A DNA stretch of 64,000 nucleotides from Arthrobotrys musiformis (GCA_036971715.1 JAVHJL010000001.1:2542001-2606000); one strand, 5' to 3'. Shown: positions 33,601 to 45,772, numbered from the stretch's first letter. The notes: generated by a model not told the origin, from the letters alone. Numbers and translations: made by a program.

Positions 33601-36600
33601 CTCTATCGATCGCAAATCTTAGCTTAAAGTACAAAAACCAAGTGCTCACGGTTGTCTTCGATGCGGATGTGAAGCTTGGGCCGCTTCAGTTTGCCTTAAA
33701 GGGGTTTGGTATCGAGCTACATCTATACTCTACCAGCCTTCACGATCTTTCGAAGATGCAAATCACCGCTTCTCTATCTGGCTTGGGTATGCAAGTAAAA
33801 CAGGGCAAAGTTACCCTTGCCGGCCTCTTCGAGAAGATCGAGCAAAAGGGCGTAAAGGGCTACGGCGGTGGCCTGGCTATCTGCTTGCCCCAATACACTT
33901 TCTTGGGTGCTGGTGCTTATTTAGAAGAGGAATCCGGATATAAGAGCATTTTTGGCATCCTAATGGTTACGGGACCACTTATGCACTTCGGCTTCGCAGA
34001 GGTTCGCGGAATCACTGGAGGGTTTGGTTATAATTCCACACTTCGGATCCCACAACTTTATGAGATGAACAATTTCCCATTACTTAATCAATCCCTTAAA
34101 AAAGAGGATGGCCCGCTAGATCAGCTTAAGAATATTACGAATTCAGGGTGGATCAAACCTAAAAAGGACACCATATGGATCGCAGCAGGTATGTGTGTTT
34201 ATAGCCTATAGCCTGGGCCCTAGCATGAGGGGGGAAGAGTAAAGGGTTTCAATTTTCGAAAATAAAAATATTAACTATTATGAATAGGTCTTACCGTCAA
34301 AGCCTTCCAACTCGTGGATGTCCAAGCAGTAGTGACTGTGGAGGTTGGCGATGATCTCAAGATTGCAATAGTTGGTCGCGCAATAGCAACGGCTCCACCG
34401 CAAGCACAACCAAGCGAAGCCTTCATTCTCGTGGTTTTAGATGTCGTCGCATCTTTGGACTTTGGAAAGGGCGCCTTCTCACTGCAAGGTCAATTGAACC
34501 CGGCTTCATTTATTCTTGACAAAGCTTGCCAACCAACCGGCGGCTTTGCCCTGTGCTCATGGTTCGGAAATTCACAGTACGCAGGGGATTGGGTCTTTAC
34601 TATTGGAGGCTTTCATCCCGCCTACCAGAGGCCAGCACATTACCCTAACCCCCCTAGATTGGGCATCTCTTGGAAGTATGACAGTAGTATCAGCATCACC
34701 GGAGAAGCATACTTTGCTATCACCCCCCAACTCTGCATGGGCGGCGGTAAACTCTCGATCAACTTCGACGTCGGAAATATATCGGCTTATCTCACCGCAT
34801 ATGCCGATTTCCTGATCAACTACAAACCTTTCCAATACCTGATCTGTGTCGGCGTCAAGATTGGGGTTTCGTACACTCTGAAAGTGTGGTTCGTCCGAGC
34901 GAAATTTAGTGTTGATATCTCGGCCCAGATTACAATCCAGGGTCCGCCAGTCTCCGGGACAGTATACGTAGACCTTAAGGTGATTAGTTTCACAATCGCT
35001 TTCGGAGCTCGTAGAACCGTCCGAAAACCCCTATCATTAGAGGAGTTTTGGGTTCTTTTAGTCCAGAGCAGCACAGGTGACGATAAATCCAATCATATTT
35101 TCGGGGTCGTTGCAGGGCTTGTGCCTGCCCCGAAGGAAGCAAAGGAAAGTCATTTAGGAAGTTTGAGGGCCGGTATACTCGAACTGCAGGTGCATAGCAG
35201 GGCGGCAATATCGCAAATCACCCTGGGGGAGTCACAGTATACATCCACATCGGCAAATGAGATTTATGCGAAACCGACGAGAGAGCAAAGCAGGCTTGTA
35301 TCAAATCTGACAGCTACAGTAACGAAGAGCACTTCATTGCAAGGTGAACCTACGGATGAAAGCAACAGGTTCCAAATAGATCCCATCTACAAATACGTAC
35401 CTTCAGGTTTATGGGCGCGCTGTGAGTATATATTTTGCCCTTGCAACTCAAGTCCCCGAATTAATTTATTAATCAATGCGACGCCCCGATTAATTGGCTA
35501 ACATGACTATGTTTCCGGAATATAGATGATCCTAATGATGACCCATCTGACGATAAATCCAACACTGCAGCCCTGAGATCCAACAAACCCACAAAATATT
35601 CTCATTTGATGGGATTCTCGATTCGGCCACGCGAGCCAATCCTTTCAGCAGACAAATTCCCCAAGTTCTCTGTGGATACGCTCCTCGCCGCATCTGGTGG
35701 GGACGCAGCACAGATCAAGGTGGTGGATGTGACACCCAATAGCTTCCTTCCAGGCCTCAAAGGAACCACTAAATCCAAAGTTAGGGGTGTCTGGGGGGGT
35801 AACACTACAACTACGCAAGTGAATATCAACAAAGTTTTGAAAGGTTTATCTGAAGGCTTTGAAGCCTTGACGAAAAAGGAATCCCGATATGCCAATCTGG
35901 CCACCCCAGCTCCTAAACAACTATTTGAAGACTTTGACCTAATTTACTCGGCTGGTGCGCCTCGGCTGGCGGGTACTTTAGATAACCAGCCTCCAGATTT
36001 AGTAGGAGGTGAATGGAGCACAAAGGTATACTTCCTCCGTACTATATGCCAATCCGTTATAATTAATTGATACCGAATCCAAGCTCTAACCTATATTTAA
36101 ATAATGTTTTTAGTGGGAGAAACCAAGCTCGTACAAAATCTCGTCTGTCAACCGAAGCTCTATCGACTTGGAGAGATACGCAAATGGTATCATCACAATG
36201 AAGCCGAAACTACACTTTGGAATCAACCGCATAGACTTTCGACGATCCCCAAGCTTGGCCCCGAACCCAGTCCCGGCTCCGAGCTATCGATTCAATACAT
36301 TTATTGACCCTGTTAAATATGAAGACTCGCACCCCCTCAAAACACCAGAAGAGAGGGGGCAATCAAGCAGTGGAAAGGTCATTACCATCGGCGCGCACAG
36401 TTGGTCAGACAGTGTCTTAAATGAGTAAGCACAAACGACTAAATCCTACATAGATTCTATTCACGGAGTCAGGCCAAGGCATTTTGCTAACTTGAACAGG
36501 TGTGATATTACTTGGTTGGCTATTTTCGACCAAAGTAGGATGATGGAGGAGATTCAAACAGGAAGATATTCGATTGGCGCTGAAGTGAGTAAAAAGAAAG

Positions 36601-37250
36601 TCAAATACCAGTATTTATCATCTCCGGTCTCTAATATAAGCATTTACTAGCCGCCACGGAATGATATCAAGCTCCTAGAAGCTACCGCGGTGCCCAATCC
36701 GCCAATAGGCTCAGGCATCGTGAAAGACAATCTCCAGATATTTACAAAAGATATTGCCTTTCCAAAAGCGTACACCAGGGCAATACCAAAGGTAACTGTA
36801 TGGATAACTAGTGCTAATATCTCGGGCTCTGGAGATCCCAAGATTAAAGTTGAGGCTCCCCAGAGTGAGATAACCAAAACGGGTTTCAAAGTCAAGTTTA
36901 CAGTTTGGGGCGAGAGTAAATTGGAAGGCATTGGGTGCTCATGGCTGGCTCACCCGGATGGAAACCAACGGCGCATCCAGTCTGGGGTTTTTAGTACAAT
37001 GACCCTTAGAAATGCTTTCTCCCCAAGAAAGATTACAACTGATCGGGTAAATTTTGAGAATTTTAAGTTCGAGAGAATCCCAACTGTCCTTGTAGCGTTC
37101 AATCATATTGAATGCAGCAGGGACAGCGACTTCAGGGCGGGTGTCACGGTCAGTGGTGTCAAGACAAATGGATTTGTCTGGCATTGTTCTACTTGGGGGT
37201 TCGCAGATTTGCATGCTGCTAGCGCAGCTTATGTTGCCTTTGATGCTTGA
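30642..37250 (+). CDS. DUF6603 protein fused to three C-terminal H-type lectin repeats (2058 aa)
   Basis: Six exons: 30642-34188, 34288-35421, 35526-36025, 36114-36424, 36500-36584 and 36651-37250, giving 2058 aa; each junction is GT..AG and keeps frame. The first ~980 residues are a long beta-rich region of unknown fold, ending in a Ser/Ala/Lys linker (~940-983). Residues ~985-1500 carry DUF6603-type sequence (VGPLSIANLSLKYKNQ, ALKGFGIELHLYS, then the Gly/Phe-rich GITGGFGYNS). The C-terminus shows H-type lectin repeats: a diverged one at ~1757-1840 (SWSDSVLNECDITWLA), one at 1849-1960 (IQTGRYS, IPKVTVWI, TGFKVKFTVW, SWLA) and one at 1968-2058 (IQSGVFS, IPTVLVAF, NGFVWHCSTW). H-type lectins bind GalNAc or related sugars as trimers or hexamers. 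No signal peptide is present, so the lectin should be cytoplasmic or released by an unconventional route. DUF6603 has no known function. Confidence 0.88.
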
Positions 37251-38033
37251 ACTAGGTGGTAAATCCGGCGTGTTATTTAATTTTTCTACACGTAGAAAGT
37301 ATCTAGATTTACGATGTGGCCCTAGGTCGGCCTTTGAACATCATTTTCTCTCGTTTTTCCCCTCTCTCTTTTTCCCTTTTCATGTAACGAGAAAGTTAAC
37401 AGCATAGCCCTAAGATCACTTCATCATATATATTTGCAATTGGTTGACATGCAAGTAGACCACGAAGTCACAGGGCATACTACGTACCTAGTTACATGCA
37501 GAGAAGACTGCGCTAAAACCAAGCTAATTTTGAGGCCGGTATCTATATAGCGCTCGAGTCGAGACTCGGAAATGTATGATTGCAACCTAGTGAAACTAGC
37601 CTAGGACCCACTTAATATTATGCACATGCATAACTAGACGCATGCAGGGGGTAACCCTCAGCCCGGTGATATTTCTAGTGGCGGGACTTGCATAATAAGG
37701 ACTCAATAGTTAATTCAGCTGCTCGGGTAAAACTTCCTAACTACAACCATAGCAAACCCACGTGCATGTACATACCTAGGTATGTACGCCATCAGAGTTT
37801 AGCTACGGGGTTGGAAACCCGACCACTTGAGCTGTTACGATATTTACCATATAAGCATAGAGGGATTTCGCAGACTCGAGCTCGACGTGCGGGTTCACCT
37901 GAAAATTATATAAGGCTATAAATTGACTTGGGTCCTCTAAACTTAAACTTTGATTCGAATACATCTCGCCGGCATCCGTAGTTATTCAAACGCAAGCACT
38001 TCTTAACGCAATACTAAACTTATAATTGTCAAG
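37251..38033. other. Spacer before the Gly/Asn/Glu-repeat gene
   Basis: A 783-bp stretch. A pyrimidine tract (TTTCTCTCGTTTTTCCCCTCTCTC) at about 37345-37380 fits the 3' region of the lectin gene. CCTAGGTATGTAC-type words occur near 37770. No gene is supported. Confidence 0.5.
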
Positions 38034-40614
38034 ATGAACGAGTCTGAGGAGATCAGCTTGAAAGACAAGCGAGAGTACGAGATCAAGCGAGACGAGGTCC
38101 TTGTGCAACTTAGGAAGAAAAAGAGCGGGGGTGAAGTTCAGGGAAAGCGGAACAAATTTGTAAGCGGGGAAGGACAAAATAACAACGGGGGTGAGATACC
38201 GGTAGAGGACAACGGTGGCAATGGGGTGACCGGTGGGATGTCGATAGAGGGGGACGGGGGGGACGGGGGGGACGGTGAGAACGGGGGCAACGGAGAGAAC
38301 GGGGACAACGGAGAGAACGGGGGCAACGGTACGATAGAGGAGATCGAGGACAACGGAGAGAACGGGGGCAACGGAGAGAACGGGGGCAACGGTACGATAG
38401 AGGAGATCGAGGACAGCGAGGACAGCGACTTCGGCGTCGACGTGAATATCGAAGGTGTCGAGTTCGAGTTCGAAGAGGCGGTGTGGGGGGACAGCACGCT
38501 GAAACTCGGTACCGGTGCGGGGTCCTCCAGCGACGATGAAGACACTTTCAACGAGGTTGAAAGAGCAAAAGATTCTAAGCTGGATGAGCAGGAGGCCGTT
38601 GAGGTCACGACGGACGACATCACAGACCCAATCAGTCAGGGAGAGCCAGAGGAATACGGCGAGGAACAGATAATCAAAGGAACGATGGGCGTATACGGCC
38701 CTGATTTGGTTGGAGAGACCGTGGTGGAGATCTCGAACAGTACGTATGCATATCCATAAGTACTTATATACAAGTACCTAGGCATCTGCTAATCAGCTAT
38801 ACGTGCGCGTGCATAGTTGAGGTCCCTGTGAAAGATGGTGCCGAAGACTTCAAGACATGGGAATATTTTGAATTTGCCAACCGAGACCCCTCCACCGCAC
38901 CGCGGACCGGAAAGACTAATCAATGCCAAAATATGTGGGGGAAGATAATCGAGTACGGGCTCAAGCTCCAAAAGGACAACGAAGATCCCTACCGAAATAC
39001 CTTTTTCAAAGGAGGGTTCGTTCTCAACGGTAGAATGGAAGAGCTCCGGGCTACGACCCCAATCAAACATCCTGAAACCTACAAATATACCACCGAAAGG
39101 GCGACCCGCTCATCTGGAAGCACGGTTCGCAAACCGCTAGTATATAGTGTCAAGATTCCACCGAAAGCCCAGCCCGACAAAAAGAACAAACCCGCATACC
39201 CTCCCATGGTCGAGCGCCTCCACGCGGATGTCCCCCTTCCCAATTCCGACCCTAGTACCATCGCCCAGTCGCCTGTGCGTTACCAAAATCATATATACCC
39301 CATTATATAATTGTGCCACGTTCCCCATAATTATATACTGATGATTATAACGGCCTTTCTAGGGATGCAACTACCGCCTTTTCAGTTATAATATTGGCAA
39401 CCCGCCCCAACCTCGCAATTTGCCAGCCCCAGCTGCAGCTGCAGGCGCTGGCTGGAATCATAGAAAGAATCGATACGTTTTCACCGGTACCACATTAACT
39501 AAGAAAGGTACAGTCATGGCGCCGGGCAGGTTCATACCTCTGGAAGTGCTACGAATACGGCTGTGCGGGTCACCAGAGGAGCGAAAGAAAGCATATCTTC
39601 TAGACTGGATGACTTACCTCGCAGAGAAGTATTCGAAGCGCTTTAAACTCGGGGCGGAGAACAAGCTCGAAAAAGCTATCCTTGATTATCTAGAAAAAGT
39701 AAACCTCAGCGGTCGCCTAGGCGAATTTAACGGAAACCACCTTCGGATGAGATTCATTGGCGGCAACAGACCACAAACAGAGAAGACCTCTGAACGGGCT
39801 TTCCTCCTTTCTTTGTTCGGAGCTTCAACCCGCGATCTCAGCTGTGTACCTGAATACATCTTCCAACAGTGGTGTCGTAAGTAGGCTAATATCAATTGAT
39901 ATCAAGCCCCCAATTAGAGCCTAGTGATACTAAAACTCAGCTAACTCAATCGACTACATTTATACAGAAGTTGCCAGAGCCGCTTCTTTGGCCCCCCAAG
40001 AGTCCTTCTCGACGAATGCACGGTTCTGGAAAATCCCGAAACAGATTGACAGCGCAGGTATACCACGTAATTTGACATTCCATTACTCGTACACAAAAGA
40101 TCTTAAAGCCAGTATCCGCCGCTTCAACAAAAGCGAATTCAGGAAAGAAATTCGGGGAACTTTGAAGAGAGCCCTCGAGGAAGCCCACGGCAAAGCGTTC
40201 AAAAATGGAGATGTAATTTTCAACTTCTCCGAGCGTTATATCTCTACGAAGACCAGGGAAATGGTCCACCTTGGTTCTCACCCTCAACAGCTCTACGCGA
40301 TCTTTCTCTCGCCAGAAGATTATGCAAATTTAAATTATCACAACGAGTACGTCCGCTACACAGGGAGGAGATTTCAAGATGATGAATCTGTGAAAAAGGA
40401 TTTCGAGAAGATGACAACAGAGAAAGCTCCATTCGTAGAGGTAAAAAACAAACAAGGAGCTCTCATCAAAGGCCCCTTACAGGACGGCGTTAACCCAAAG
40501 TTCACATTCACAAAAATTACGTCAACGAAAGTCAGGGCTGCGGGTAAGATACCAAGGTGTAAAAACCAGAGTACGGTTATGGACGACGTAGGAGCCCCTG
40601 CTGTAAGAAAATAA
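38034..40614 (+). CDS. 774-aa acidic protein with Gly/Asn/Glu repeats, function unknown
   Basis: Four exons: 38034-38739, 38817-39274, 39363-39876 and 39968-40614, giving 774 aa; introns are 77-91 nt and frame holds throughout. The first ~235 residues are very acidic and low in complexity, with a 21-residue unit (NGENG-D/G-NGENGGNGTIEEIED) present twice in tandem. The remainder looks globular and basic: it contains RNTFFKGGFVLNGRMEEL, an Ala-rich turn, YLLDWMTYLAEKYSKRF, and a C-terminal Lys/Arg-rich half. I recognise no domain. No signal peptide is visible. It is transcribed in the same direction as the DUF6603-lectin gene, 783 bp downstream; membership of the same system is possible but not shown. 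Initiation at 38034 follows the first in-frame ATG. Confidence 0.75.
38289..38414 (+). repeat. 63-bp coding tandem duplication
   Basis: Copies 38289-38351 and 38352-38414 differ at one base (A/G at position 17 of the unit, Asp versus Gly). Each encodes 21 residues, so the repeat keeps frame. Smaller GGGGAC and AACGGAGAG/AACGGGGGC units surround it. The near identity points to a recent duplication or ongoing homogenisation. Confidence 0.9.
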
Positions 40615-41269
40615 TCCTTCTAGTTATGGTTGGCTGCCTTCCTGACCGCATTTCTGCTCTGTAGATTGCTAAAAATTACAATTGGGTGACGGGCACTAAA
40701 AATCATGCTGCAGAGGTACGACTCCCAAAACGACGATAGAGAGACATTGTTCTGCTGTGCAAATTTAAGCTGATTCTGGAAATTAGTGGCTGCATCGTTC
40801 GGCCTACTCCTTCGGCGGACCGGAAAAAATAGATACGGATATAGTGTGGGGGAAAATTCCGGATGGTCAACTAAAATCGCACGCAGATGATTCCCAGGAT
40901 AAGGGAAACTTTGTTTTTGGCACATACGAAGCAAATACTGAGATGATAAGGTCAGCCTAAGTCCATACAAACTTCCCCTCACCCGTATCTACCGTTACAT
41001 TCTCTGGATCCTATGATACTTCTATATACCATCATATTACCCACCTATAGTATACACCCCATATTGCTATCCCACTAAGAGACTAGTGTGAGCTCTAGGT
41101 ATGAAAGCTACTTGAAGCGCTTGGTCAACAAAAAAATATGCCATCAGGTTGAGCTTTACACATTACCATCTATCATTTACCCCAACTACAACTGGTTTGC
41201 AAGGTATTTAAATTACAGCTGGTTTTTTCAATTAAAAATCAAGTCTGGTGGCGGGAGTAGGAGCATAGT

Positions 41270-41669
41270 TCCAAAATGTTCCCGGAAATTTGATTTGTTC
41301 CAACGGCGGCACTCGACCCTTGGAGAAGTCGCTGTTGATGCGGCGTTCGACAATATCTGGATGGACAATTTTACCACCGCGCGCGAGCATAATACGCTCA
41401 ATCCAGGCAAGATTGAGGATGTAGTTTTGATAATCCTCGCCGGGCAACACGCCTCTGAAGATGGCAACGGAGGCCAAGGGTTCGATTTGGATGATTTTGA
41501 ATGGGAGGATCCACCAGTCAAGAGCGCTAACGAGCAGGAGGATGATGCGGAGACAATCCTCAACGTTGGTGGCGAGAACGACCAGGTATTAGACGACGGT
41601 ATCGAGGACGAACAGAACGATAAACTGGACGATCTGGCACCATGGGGCGGAGGAGAATTTACTCCATAG
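41270..41669 (+). pseudogene. Possible remnant or exon encoding an acidic protein tail
   Basis: The frame ends at a stop at 41667-41669. It encodes a protein-like stretch with an acidic end (GFDLDDFEWEDPP, DLAPWGGGEF). It has no ATG at a sensible position; the frame upstream is opened only by a non-ATG codon and then by a stop at 41076. It may be the last exon of a gene whose other exons I cannot place, or a degraded copy. No similarity to the neighbouring proteins was recognised beyond its acidity. Confidence 0.25.
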
Positions 41670-41734
41670 GCTCAAATTCATATTCATAATCTACTACAAA
41701 TATATTTCAAGACCGACCCATAGTTAGCGACTAT

Positions 41735-41829
<95 letters not shown>
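41735..41829. repeat. (ATC)n microsatellite, about 31 units
   Basis: An uninterrupted trinucleotide run of 95 bases. On the minus strand it reads as a long polyaspartate in an open frame, but that frame has no other protein character. Its length suggests high polymorphism between strains. Confidence 0.97.
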
Positions 41830-42340
41830 AGTGCCCAAACAAGATCCCGAGCCTCGGACTTCTCCCTTTCTTTCTTTCTACCTGCTCGTTCGTCAAATAA
41901 GTGGGTCATAAATTGCGAATTTCAGCAAGTGTGTAATCAACTCGTAGGGGGACATGAAGAAACATGGGCGGATGCACACTCCAATATTTCATGAATTTAA
42001 GTGCTTCAAAAAAAGTACTTGGGAAGCTCTGTAGCTATGTAGAGCTCAGCACCTGTTCCCCGAAGGTACTCCCACCGCCACATAATTGAGCCAAAAGCTA
42101 TAAGGCAATTACAAGCCCCAGGGTGGCCTGGTCTCGCGGGCTAGCTACACGAAAGTGTTGTCGGGTGGCCCTTCCGATAAACCTGTATTGGGCTGCGTAG
42201 GTTGGTCTTGTTGTGGCTTCATGATATCGGTTCATGGAATCAAAGCCAACGCTGCAGTTAGAACCAAGTGCAGGCACAGTCTAGCCTCGAGACTAAGCCA
42301 GTACCACGGTAGCGTCGGGCCGACTTGATGGCAAATATTA

Positions 42341-42357
42341 ATATATATATATATATA
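42341..42357. repeat. (AT)n run
   Basis: A 17-base alternating AT run inside an AT-rich spacer. Confidence 0.8.
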
Positions 42358-43247
42358 ACACCGCCAGAGGGTGGTGCTGCGCAGGAGACAAATAACACCG
42401 ATGTATGTAAAAACATCCTCAAACGGACCTGATCGTTAAAACCATAGCTATAGATATATAGTCAGATCTGGTTTCGTAATAACCAGACAACGTCAGATCT
42501 ATATCTAGATCTAAGCTGAGCAGGACCGTTCAGAAAGCAGCCCTGTGCGACCACAACGCACAAAACTAGCTAGGCACGTTGCATTTATACTGTGTTGTGT
42601 AACCATCGGCAGCGAAAACTTTCCCAAAATATGTTGGAGCTGTCGTCGAAGCATGTTGGATTTTATGCGCCAAGACAACACAATGTTGACGTTGCACAAC
42701 GTTGTCGAGGGTCTCAACACTCAACACAAGAGGATGCATGCTAGCCTCAACCCGATTAGGCGATCAATTGGCGCCTGGATTCGAGGCTAGATCAATTGAT
42801 CAAGGCGATATTATGTCCGCGCACGAGTTTGGTTATGAGGCCATTGGTGGTCCTGGCTCTGGTTCACGAAGCGATGCAGCGAGGCCATGCAACTACATAT
42901 ACGTCCGATTTACCATACGGAAATTTCGCAATCAACGAACTTCAAAGTGGGATAATCTTGGTCTCGTAGTAGCCAGAATATTCGAATATTAATAATCTGC
43001 TTGAAATTAATATTATGGCCAATTTAATATTATGACCATGGAAACCACATTGTCCTTAAACTGACAGGGCCTTAAGGCCTTACTTCAACAAGTCGACAAA
43101 AAGTATTCCAGAGGCCAAAAAGGAGTGCGAGAAGACTCGGGGGTGGGGTGTTTCGAATTTTCAAATCCCCTACAGCTAGCTAGTTACATGGATTGCAATT
43201 GTAGACATTTCTTACTGCCCTGTTCATGGCCCCGAAGGTTGCCACCT

Positions 43248-43604
43248 CTAGCAGGCAAAGTAACATTTCATAGACTTTCCAACTTTCTTGAAGCAAGACG
43301 GCTCAACCGCATTGTTCCCAGTCGATGCGATTTGGTTCTGACAATTGACATCAGAGAAAATAGCGCAGTTTGTTCCGAAGTGACCGTCACCGCTGGCCTT
43401 GATACCAGTGAAGCTGTCGTATCTGAAGCAAGCACCGCTACAATCGGGCTTATAGCTGAGGAAGCTACCACTGCAACCCGTCGCACCAGTCCAGAATTTG
43501 ACACATTGGCCACCGGGAAGGCCAGGATTTCCTTGACAATTGGCCGCCAGAACTGCAACTGGGGCGCTGGTGAGGATAGCGAGTGTGATAGCCTTAATTT
43601 GCAT
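43248..43604 (-). CDS. Small secreted cysteine-rich protein (118 aa, 10 Cys)
   Basis: A single-exon gene of 118 aa. Residues 1-20 are a clear signal peptide (MQIK start, hydrophobic core, ending AVLA). The mature part is about 98 residues with ten cysteines (23, 34, 44, 55, 59, 80, 88, 104, 114, 118), enough for five disulfides, and ends in a Cys. No named domain is recognised. Size, secretion and Cys content are those of fungal effector-like or antimicrobial small secreted proteins; no function should be assumed. A TATA box lies about 225 bp upstream. It lies 2.2 kb from a second small Cys-rich secreted protein on the same strand. Confidence 0.86.
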   Translation of the reverse strand: MQIKAITLAILTSAPVAVLAANCQGNPGLPGGQCVKFWTGATGCSGSFLSYKPDCSGACFRYDSFTGIKASGDGHFGTNCAIFSDVNCQNQIASTGNNAVEPSCFKKVGKSMKCYFAC

Positions 43605-45772
43605 TTTGATGGTATATCTATTTTTCAGTGCCTCAAAGATGGGTATTAGCTGGTCTAGTCCCCTTAGCTTAAAATTGGTAGAAACATGGTGTACTAACAG
43701 TGGAAGCTTTGGATTAAAGTCTGGATATATTAGAGAAGCGGGGCTAGCTTGGTATGCGGGATCTTTGTCGTGCTGGATGAGATGCTGTGATGAACTTCTA
43801 GCTTTGGAAGAAGCTACTCCAGCCCATATTTATACTTTTTTCCCTCGTCCTCGCGGCCTGTACCAAGGCCACAAACCATAACAGTAAAAGACACGCTCAA
43901 CCCAAGCTCAAAGAAAGATATCGCCGTCGGGACCGGTGAATGCATTTTCCGACTCGGAGACTGGTATTCCTTCGAGATCCCCGTGTATTCTCCTGCATGA
44001 AAATACGAGGTAGTATAGAATTCAAGATAATTGAAGTGACTGATAACGTTTTAGCCGGCAGGAGGTTGAATCGATGTTCCTGTCAAGCGAAGTCGAGTTT
44101 ATTAGAAAGACACTGCCATCAACCTCCAACTTGGCAGAGAAGCGTAGCGAGTTCTGCTGGAACGTGCTCCAATCTAAGGAGCTACTGGTATTCCAATATA
44201 TGAGCCTCATATATATACCCCAGAACTTTTGAGTTCAAGGATATACATACATGCATGCAGACGGCTGTCGTTCTGCACAACCAACCATATATCCACTATC
44301 TTGCATACGGGAGTTTTATATGCCGAGATCTAATAGCTTGATGGAGTTCTCGGCGTGCAGCGGTAGATCGCTAGCACCACGACTTTTCTTGTGGCCCGCG
44401 CTCGGATAGGCCGAAAAAACCCTAGCAAGGCCCGGGTAAAATAATTTTATATAAACGGATTCGATTACTCAACTCCTACGCTCCGCTTTAACGCCCGCTC
44501 TGGCGAATGAGTAATCACTACTTCAAAACGAAGAATTTAGGCGATATATAAATTTTCCTGGGGTCATTTTGTGGCGCCGGAACCCCATGAAATATCAGGC
44601 CATAGCGAAGTGTTGAACATTTCATAAGCTGGACAAACCCTTCACAGTTACTGTAGCGTTGCATTACATAGCATATTTTATCTGCAGCCACACAGGTACC
44701 GGCTTTCGCCTATTGATTGACGAGGTCTGACGTATTGAGTTTAAGATAATCGGTGCCAAGTGTCCCACGTACTGGAAGAGATTAAGTCTCGATAGCTCCA
44801 AAGCGTGTAAATATGTAACCTTGGTTGAAATATGTCTAAATACCTAGGCATGTACATTTCCTTCCTCAGAGTTCCTAAACAATCTGAGCCGATGGTTTCT
44901 GAAATGGTCCCACGGTTGCAGCTTCGAGAACTAGGTATAATCATACGTTCTTTGGAGATCATAAAGAGTGCCATTCTTCCTTAATCAATCACACCTCGCA
45001 CACATAGACGTATGCTTATCCGATTCTTCGTATCATTCTGCGCATCAAGATTCGTCACGGCTTAATGAGTCACTCTTCGAGTAGTTTTTCTTCTTCTTTC
45101 TTTCTTTTTTTTTCTTTTTACAAATTTAACCCATCAGATATCTTTGTTATCTTGGTCATTGTTGGTGATATGCACCTATACAGGTATCCCTTTGTGACGT
45201 CTGGGTACGAGACCAACCTATACCGGATATTAGAAAACTCGGCCCATGGGATATATACCTTTATACTAACTATGCAACTCTAGGGATCATTAACTGTGTT
45301 ATATACAAGTCCAGGGTCCAACTCAAGACTAACCGGTCCCGCCGTCAACCAGTTTTCGAGAGGTCGAGTCAAGGTACAGCGGCGTCCAGTCTAGCTTATG
45401 AGTAAGGTACACGATTTTACTATCGAACCATAGAAATAAAAATACGGCCCCATGATAATGTCGGAGTACTTCGAGATATCATTCGCACTTCCGATTTTAC
45501 TAGAGCCGATTGACCACCACGACGCCTAAGTTTAACTTAGGTCCTTCGCCATCCTAGACTATAAAATCCCAAGCCCCAGTATCGATGTTTCAAAAATCGT
45601 GGTATTGATCAATTGATTCGTAGTCCTGTAATCGAGACTCGTATTGGCCAGGCATTAGCTTAATTCCAGAAGAAGAAAAGGTTTGAAAAGAGAATTCGAT
45701 GAACTGTCGAAAACCGTTCTATCAGACGGCTCTTGCAAGCCATTGCAGTCGCTTGACTGAAACTCCTTACCG
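43605..45772. other. Intergenic spacer between the two small secreted protein genes
   Basis: About 2.2 kb. The first ~300 bases are promoter and leader of the 10-Cys protein gene. The rest is AT-rich with short unsupported frames. A pyrimidine run near 45080-45120 has no evident gene attached. Confidence 0.5.
43827..43834 (-). promoter_or_regulatory. TATA box of the small Cys-rich protein gene
   Basis: Read on the minus strand it is TATAAATA, preceded by a GA-rich run and 223 bp upstream of the ATG at 43604. The match to consensus is good. Confidence 0.65.

Larger units (their letters stand above)
40615..43247. other. Mostly non-coding spacer with simple repeats
   Basis: About 2.6 kb. It holds a possible decayed coding stretch (41270-41669), a long ATC microsatellite and an AT run. 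42300-43050 is AT-rich with TTAATATTA words and no supported gene. The right end is the 3' side of the small cysteine-rich protein gene. Confidence 0.5.

Noticed and set aside
41684..41896. Polyaspartate protein on the minus strand
   Set aside because: The Asp run is only the translation of the ATC microsatellite; the flanking residues show no gene.
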